64,000 nt of DNA from Cylicocyclus nassatus. Lineage: Eukaryota; Nematoda; Chromadorea; Rhabditida; Strongylidae. The notes below the pieces were generated by a model. That model ran no database searches and had not been told where the DNA came from. It saw only the letters and a list, made by a program, of their open reading frames with translations. This document shows positions 57,504-64,000 of this stretch, in pieces; within the stretch, counting starts at the first letter, position 1; the number at the start of each line of letters is the position of its first letter. Where the stretch lies: positions 26,079,676-26,143,675 of the forward strand of contig CATQJL010000316.1 of assembly GCA_958299035.1 (NCBI GenBank), in the 5' to 3' direction. Both the position numbers and the translations under genes were made by a program.

Positions 57504-58875
57504 CATAGATGCGATAGGTGGAGAAATTTCTCTGACCCCCTTCACTTTAGAGCCGGTATCTGGCTGACCCCTTTCACCTGAGGTTGAGACTAGAATCAAG
57601 GCATAACGGCCGAATCAAAAAGCTGTTACAACGGCACTTTTTGTCAACGTTTTGTTGAAAAAACGTATGCTTGAAACCTTCTGCGCACTCAAAGTGGCCT
57701 TGATAACGAAACATTATCAAAAATTTAAAGAATGTTCAATTCTTTGAATAATTAACATTGTATCAATGAATGCACACTGTCGCAAGAAAGAGTTGAGCAA
57801 GAGTAGAAAATCTGGACTAGCTAGTGATGGATGCATGTTTACTGACAAGAATCGTACCATATCTCCTTTCACTAGAGAAAATAATAACAAATAAAAGGGC
57901 AGTTAGATTACCCGTTTCTCAATCATTCGAATCATATATAATTTCAAAAAGACCTTCTTGGTTTGAAAAAATAATTATCCAGATTTAACTGATATTGTAG
58001 CTAGATAAAACTGCTCGTATCTTGCTTCACTGAAAAGCTATGAAGAAAGAGACGGTCTACGTCGATTCCTTGTGTTCTTAGCTATCGAATGGTATATAAA
58101 GTGTTGTTGTAGAAAGCTTTCCCAGCCCAAAAAAGTCTTGCTCCGGCGACCCATAGAAAGCCGGAGCGGGGTGGAGGAAATTAGTAATGAATATCTCCAC
58201 CTCGTTTTTGAAAAGCGACAAGTTCTTTCACCCAACAACCTATGAACCATTAGAGAGCCCACAAAAAAAGGATTCGACGTAGACCGTCTCTTTTTCTCTA
58301 GCTCCCCTTCATCTAGAGATACATGGCATTTTAGCTAAAAACATGTGTGTTTTTGTCAAGAAATTTCTGCGTGAAGAATGAATGAAGGTGCCTGATTTTC
58401 TAACAGTATCACAGAGCAAGGCCTTGCCAGTAAACGTAGACCGTCTCTTTTTTTCTAGCTTTCCTCTTTCTTTCAGAAATGGAGCTTAAATTGATTGCAT
58501 AAAATCAGCTGATGCTAGAACTAGATATGATTTTTTTATATCTGAATTCACAGGTAAGCTGGGAAAAAAGAGACGGTCTACTTCGATTCTGTATGTTCCA
58601 AGCTTTCGAATGGTGTGTTGAGTGATGAAACATAAAGCTTTCCTGAGTCAAAAAAAGTCTCTGTATGACCTTCCAAAGCCTGAACATTGAGGAAAATCTC
58701 CAAATTGCATCCCTATACCACTTATTTTCCTTCTTTTTACTCCCGCTCCCGTTAGACATGTAAGCTTGCGTCAGCATTCATCTCAGGTTCAGTTACCCCC
58801 TTCACTTTTCTGAGTCAGAAATAGCCAAAACCCCCTTCACCTGGAGGGGACCCTGCTCCCCCTATCGCACCTATG
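57504..58875. mobile_element. hAT-like element with 8-bp target duplication
   Basis: Ends CATAGATGCGATAGG and CCTATCGCACCTATG are inverted repeats with one mismatch. GTTCGCAC is duplicated exactly at 57496-57503 and 58876-58883. Interior pairs such as AGAGACGGTCTACGTCGA at 58038 and its mirror at 58274 show further nested foldback repeats. No transposase frame was recognised. An 8-bp duplication is typical of the hAT superfamily. Confidence 0.85.
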
Positions 58876-59854
58876 GTTCGCACTGGGATAATGGTAGAAT
58901 GCCAACGATAACAGCCGAAACAAAGTAATTTGAGTGCATCTAAGCAATAAAAACATTCATATCGCAGCAGGTCATGCTTATGGCATGACCACGGATTTAG
59001 CAAGGAATGGAACCCGTGAGGAATTGCCGACAATGTCGACACAGGAGGATGATCAAACTATTGTAGCATAGCATTTAAAATGATGACAAATACAGCACAA
59101 GAAAAGTCCTACATAAGCTTAAGAAAGTTCAAGTGAACAAACTTTTGTTAAATGAATATAGCAATAAAACAATCTCAAAGGAGAAGTTTAGGACAGGGTT
59201 CGGCACTCTGGGGTCAAACTGGACTTCCTTTTTGGGTTAGAAGCAACGAGGATATCGTTTCTGTAGGGCCTTGGGTGGAGTGCCGAAAAAACGACAAACA
59301 TGTCAGGTTTTACACGATGAACGTGTTCTTTCGCATTTTGAACGCAATACTTAACACGCTGAGACAGTGCCGCGCAATAGTGCGCTGCGGCCCCAATTTC
59401 AGTATTATTTGTCCAATCCTCTTAGTTTTTGTTCATGGTAGTGAACCAGGGGCCCTCGTGTGTTGCATGCCAAGGAGTGCAGAGATTTGCGCTCTCTCTT
59501 GATGCACTTAGGCGGTGGACGATTAACAAAAAGTGCAAGTATATCCATTCCTCGAATGTTTTATGGTCAAAATCAGTTTCTCTTACTAGAGCCCAAAGTT
59601 TTCCTTGCAAGCATTTGGGCTCCCTGGCCAAGATACCATCTGCAGTGTCGGGAGCGCCAGCAACTCCGCTCCCGCAAGGCCACTTCACCTAGACTCGAAC
59701 CCCTTTCGCGAATCTGCCCTCTAATCAACTTCTCACCGCGGGCGTGGGAAAAAGCGGAGCCTCAATTGATTGGATATGATTATAGGGGTATGTTCGAGAA
59801 AGAGTGCAGAGTCCCGCGCGGGAGTGGAGATGCTGGTGCGGACACTGTAATTGA

Positions 59855-60960
59855 TAAGCCCTGTAGATTCCCCTCCGAATTTTTCAAATGGGAACGCTAA
59901 ACTTCACGATGCGAATTCCTCCTCCCGGCTCAAAGGTGCTGCCTGAAGGAGCACCAAAATTCACTCACCAAATCTTTTCAAGGGCAGGATGCCCAAAGTT
60001 CCCCCCCCCCTCTCCCTCCCCCCCCAGAATTCCGTCTTAAGAATGCACTATCCTACGACTCCCTCTCTTTTTCTTTTTTCCTGGCCTTAGGGAGAAAAAG
60101 AGAAGGAACCGTAAGATAGGGATAGGAATGCCCTGCCACATGGCCTCTCCTATTATGTGATTCCCAAAAAAATTCTATGCTGGAGCCCGGACTCTTCTTT
60201 GTGGGTTCCCTGGGTTTTTTTGAATAGGAGCGCCGAGTTCACAGTGTCCACCCCTTCTCCATGCCCGAAGCTGATGCATCCCATGCATGTGAGAGCACCA
60301 AAATCCATTTCCCAAATTCTTTCACGGCCAGAATCTCCAAAGTTCCTTCCTCCTGAATTTCTAAGAGTACCCTATCTGTCACCCCTGTCGCTCTCTTCTC
60401 CTCTCCCTCCCTTATTTTCTTCGTCAAAATTCAGAGCCCGGAGTCTTCTTCTTGGGCTTCGTTGCCCTTTTTTCAAATGGAAGCGCTATTTTCACGGTGA
60501 ATCACAATTCTCCAAGTGCTGTAGCCGATGCACGCGAAAACATAAAATCCATTTTTCCATGTCTTTTCAAGGCCAGACTGCCCGAAAAAAATTTCAGAAA
60601 TTTCTGCTAAGCTGACATGTTTGTGAAGGTTTACACGTTGGAGCATAGTTTATTCGGATTTCGCGGCCCTTTTTTAAATCGGAGCGCTGAGTTCCACGGT
60701 ACCCGTTCCTTTCCTGCCCCAAAGCTAATGCAGTCAATGCATGCGAAAATACCAAGATCCACCCCGGTTTTCTCACGGTCAGGTTGTTGCTCAACGTTCC
60801 TTCTTCTAGAATTCTATCTTATGGTTGCACTCTCTCACCGCCCTTCTCTTTCTCAATCCTCCTCCATTGGTTTTTCGCTAAAGTTTCCTATTGGAACCCA
60901 GACTTTTCTTTGTGGGTTGCGGCAAAAGTGCCTGAATTCATGAACTTTGTTGTGAGCCAC
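59855..60960. repeat. About five diverged copies of a ~240-bp repeat
   Basis: Copies are recognised by ordered words such as GGAGCGC(C/T)GAGTTC, GATGCA..CATGCATG, ACCAAAATCCA and TTTTCAAGGCCAG-like, starting near 59865, 60190, 60450, 60650 and 60895. Spacers are T/C-rich with a long C-run at about 60000-60024. Frames across the units stay open and share short protein words (FLNRSAEF twice), but function is doubtful. Confidence 0.6.
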
Positions 60961-61128
60961 GCACGTTTGTCAACTTATTCGGTCCAGCGTTACGGCAATA
61001 ATGCTCTCCTCAGAGGAAAGAAAGTCTCACACTAGTTTTTGCCCTATAAGATCAAATCTCTCCTTTTGACTAGCTTAGTTCGACGTCTTAGGAAACAAGC
61101 GGAGACATTACACGACAAGTAGCATACC

Positions 61129-61685
61129 AAGATCTCCACCGACAGCGCAACGACGACCTTCAAACCTGATGGTAAAAGATTTTAGCTAACCGATATGGAC
61201 AACTTAAGTAGTAGTGGAGATGATATATATAAGTGACATTATGACAGAAATGGCATCAAGTCACTAGTGATGAAGAGCTGTCCATTCTTTCCGTTCAATT
61301 CCGGTTCGTGCGAAAGATTGTATGCCGCTTCAAACGCTTTGCGAAAACAGCAATTCTTGACTCGTAACTCAGGATGATGAACCTGACTAGTGGACTAGCC
61401 ATGCTTTCTCATCTCTTACTCTGTTAAAGTTGGCTAGTCCGCTAGAGACACACATAAGATATACCATCACAGCAACAACTTCGAGATCAAGTGCATCATC
61501 CTAAGCTACGAGTCAACAATTGCTGCTCGCAAAGCGCTTGACGGCATACATTCTCTCGCGCCAACCAAAACTGAACAGGAAGAATGTACAGCTCTCCATC
61601 ATCAGCGGCTTGATGCCAATCCTGTCATACTTCACTTATAGATATTATCACCACTACTCGTGGTTGCGCTGTCGGTGGAAATCTT
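61129..61685. repeat. Inverted repeat ending at the assembly gap
   Basis: The left arm from AAGATCTCCACCGACAGCGC (about 61129) is mirrored by the right arm ending ...GGTGGAAATCTT at 61685, with the centre near 61410 (GACTAGCC/GGCTAGTC). Arms differ by scattered substitutions. The right arm touches the Ns. Confidence 0.85.
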
Positions 61686-62185
61686 NNNNNNNNNNNNNNN
61701 NNNNNNNNNNNNNNNNNNNNNNNNNNNNNNNNNNNNNNNNNNNNNNNNNNNNNNNNNNNNNNNNNNNNNNNNNNNNNNNNNNNNNNNNNNNNNNNNNNNN
61801 NNNNNNNNNNNNNNNNNNNNNNNNNNNNNNNNNNNNNNNNNNNNNNNNNNNNNNNNNNNNNNNNNNNNNNNNNNNNNNNNNNNNNNNNNNNNNNNNNNNN
61901 NNNNNNNNNNNNNNNNNNNNNNNNNNNNNNNNNNNNNNNNNNNNNNNNNNNNNNNNNNNNNNNNNNNNNNNNNNNNNNNNNNNNNNNNNNNNNNNNNNNN
62001 NNNNNNNNNNNNNNNNNNNNNNNNNNNNNNNNNNNNNNNNNNNNNNNNNNNNNNNNNNNNNNNNNNNNNNNNNNNNNNNNNNNNNNNNNNNNNNNNNNNN
62101 NNNNNNNNNNNNNNNNNNNNNNNNNNNNNNNNNNNNNNNNNNNNNNNNNNNNNNNNNNNNNNNNNNNNNNNNNNNNNNNNNNNNN
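61686..62185. other. Assembly gap (500 N)
   Basis: Exactly 500 unknown bases, a standard scaffold gap size. Reading frames called through it are meaningless. Confidence 1.
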
Positions 62186-62210
62186 AAGCAGTGGTATCAA
62201 CGCAGAGTAC
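62186..62210 (+). other. SMART amplification primer sequence (artefact)
   Basis: The 25 bases starting AAGCAGTGGTATCAA and ending GAGTAC match the widely used SMART PCR/template-switch primer. They sit exactly at the contig end beside the gap, so they are library adaptor left in the assembly, not genome. Confidence 0.95.
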
Positions 62211-62308
62211 TCCTCTGATGGACTTGACCGCACTGAAAAATACGGGTTTTTTAGAAAGTTATATCACGTCAAAGTGGGAACTCGCAAAACGCGCATTACT
62301 TTTGCACC

Positions 62309-63115
62309 AACCTAATAATATGCTTGAAAAAATATAATAATATAATATACTTGAATGAGTGTGTACAAAAGAGCAATGTTGCTCATTCTGGAAGATCGTC
62401 TCTGGAGGAGAATGGGTGGGTCAGTCATGATTTACGATTACATTAGGTCTAACGTCAAAGCGACACTGCAGAGAAAGTTCGATAATCTTGTGCTTCACAG
62501 GAGCGCTGCCAGTTCACCGAGCGCAATGACTCTTTTTGATAAGTGATGATAAGTGATAAGTGCGAGCACAAGTCCGCTATGGTAACGGATCATATAACTA
62601 GACATCACGAGTCACAGTGATTGGAGGGTTTTCGCTTCCAGAAAATGTGAGGCCGGTCGTGTAGGGTCTTAGCTTTTCGCCAACACTGCCCATCTCTACA
62701 TTGATTCTGCGCAAAATCAATGTAGAGATGGGCAGTGTTGGCGAAAAGCTAAGACCCTACACGACCGGCCTCACATTTTCTGGAAGCGAAAACCCTCCAA
62801 TCACTGTGACTCGTGATGTCTAGTTATATGATCCGTTACCATAGCGGACTTGTGCTCGCACTTATCACTTATCATCACTTATCAAAAAGAGTCATTGCGC
62901 TCGGTGAACTGGCAGCGCTCCTGTGAAGCAAAAGATTATCGAACTTTCTCTGCAGTGTCGCTTTGACGTTAGACCTAATGTAATCGTAAATCATGACTGA
63001 CCCACCCATTCTCCTCCAGAGACGATCTTCCAGAATGAGCAACATTGCTCTTTTGTACACACTCATTCAAGTATATTATTATATTATTATATTTTTTCAA
63101 GCATATTATAATATT
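62309..63115. repeat. ~800-bp near-perfect palindrome
   Basis: Left arm 62309-62707 and right arm 62716-63115 are mirror images around an 8-bp spacer (ATTGATT CTGCGCAA AATCAAT). A few differences exist, such as CTTGTGC versus the mirror of GCAAAAG. Only the right-hand orientation is present in the related block at 48.4-48.8 kb. Confidence 0.93.
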
Positions 63116-64000
63116 ATCTAATCATTCCTGTTATGCAAGGCAATGTGCAGCAGATGTAGTTCAATTTTCTTCCTCTGATCGTTTTCTGGCAGGCCGCATA
63201 GATCGTGGATCTTTTTGCGTGTAATGAAGTTCGGGATCAAATATTTTCGTGACAGCGGTTGAGAAAGAAAATGGTCTGTCTTCTCAGATAATTGCCGGGG
63301 GCAGGCGGCCATGCGATTTATGGGCGGGCGGGTACCGAAAAAATAGTTCGCTGATTTCTTGCGGTCCGCTTGCAGATATTTGGAAGAGTTTTAGCGAAAT
63401 TCTGAACAGATGCTTGGAGAACAATCGCGGTTTCCTTATAAAGAGCTGCGGCGCAGTGGCCGCATTCTCGCGGACTTTCAGCGAGAATATGCAAAATTTC
63501 CGGAAGCCGCACGGTCCTTTGTGGAGGACCGCGCAGCCCCCAGGTACTTTCCGCTGAGAGAAAGTACTTCAAACTTGAATAATCAAACCAACGGTGACAC
63601 CGCCACACAGAGTCTTACCTGTGCTTGGCGTATGCCCAAAACTGCTCAAAAAGAGTCCGAGCGCTCACTGAAAGTTTGGCCAGCGCTCACTGAAAGAAAT
63701 TATTTGCGAGCGGAGAAAATGCTGTATTGCTAAACGCTGGCAAAATATGCGACAGTAAAGGAAGAACCGCCCGCTGAAGGTTTGGCCGCGCCCCAAAATT
63801 CTGTTGACCGCTTGCAGAGAAGCGCGAGTTTGCGGACCGCCTGCCCTCGGCGGTTATCTGAGTTGCTGATACGAGTTTTTGTCTCAGCGGGAAGCATGGG
63901 AGGAACAGATAAGCTTTTTCCGTGCCATAAGTGATGCCGATAATTTTTTTGCACCTTAGAAGGATCTATGACGGACTGCGAGATCGATTTAGCATTGATG
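62711..64000 (+). repeat. Duplicated block, copy 2
   Basis: Counterpart of 48431-50440 (see that entry), lacking the hairpin-headed insertion. It continues beyond the window edge. Confidence 0.9.
63283..63862. mobile_element. CTCAGATAAT-type TIR element, copy F
   Basis: Near-identical to copy C at 49710-50304 because it belongs to the duplicated block. It is 580 bp long and lacks the 15-bp internal duplication. Confidence 0.88.

Noticed and set aside
59690..59715. Possible minus-strand tRNA B-box (GGGGTTCGAGTC)
   Set aside because: No complementary T-stem and no cloverleaf around it.
61520..62337. Reading frames of about 200-230 codons across the gap
   Set aside because: They consist mostly of unknown bases.

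Overview
The window looks like nuclear DNA from a nematode, most likely a repeat-rich strongylid (hookworm-like) parasite; the species cannot be named from sequence alone. The reasons are: about 40% GC, two 49-50 bp introns beside introns of 3-16 kb, a spliced gene of the nematode OAC/NRF-6-type acyltransferase-3 family, an RTE-type non-LTR retrotransposon carrying the nematode APQVGC endonuclease signature, and several mariner-type and foldback miniature elements. Nothing bacterial (operons, CRISPR, IS elements) is present.

The main gene lies in 924-35848 on the + strand. Thirteen exons can be read, and most junctions join in phase. They run from the N-terminal QDIQGIRGWAI motif, through the SYALYLIHWP membrane motif, to a C-terminal SGNH-like domain ending at a TAA at 35846-35848. 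At least two stretches expected in the family were not found: the GNSYA nucleophile segment and a segment before the last two exons. The gene is therefore either incompletely recognised here or decayed. Its introns hold most of the repeats of the first half: foldback elements, mariner-like MITEs, a 625-bp tandem array, and an antisense RTE relic at about 29.0-32.0 kb.

Downstream of that gene (36-64 kb) I see no convincing host gene. The clearest structures are: a mariner-like foldback (39517-40298); a short LTR retrotransposon (41590-43484) with 199-bp LTRs, a Gag-like ORF with two CCHC knuckles and a perfect 5-bp target duplication; a 1-kb foldback (45193-46202); a duplicated block (48.4-50.4 kb and 62.7-64.0 kb); a nested composite element (52508-56852) that contains one Cys-rich exon-like segment; a probable non-autonomous Helitron (56884-57269); and a hAT-like element (57504-58875) with an 8-bp target duplication and an uninterrupted relative at 51.4 kb. 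A 500-N gap (61686-62185) is followed directly by 25 bases matching the SMART cDNA-amplification primer, which is an artefact. Near-perfect inverted repeats lie on both sides of the gap.

The mobile elements can be dated relative to each other by nesting and by filled/empty-site pairs inside the window. I found no convincing new enzymatic system. The least explained items are the hairpin-headed repeat family (five copies), the Cys-rich exon inside the composite element, and the paired Cys-rich minus-strand reading frames at 51.5 and 58.9 kb.
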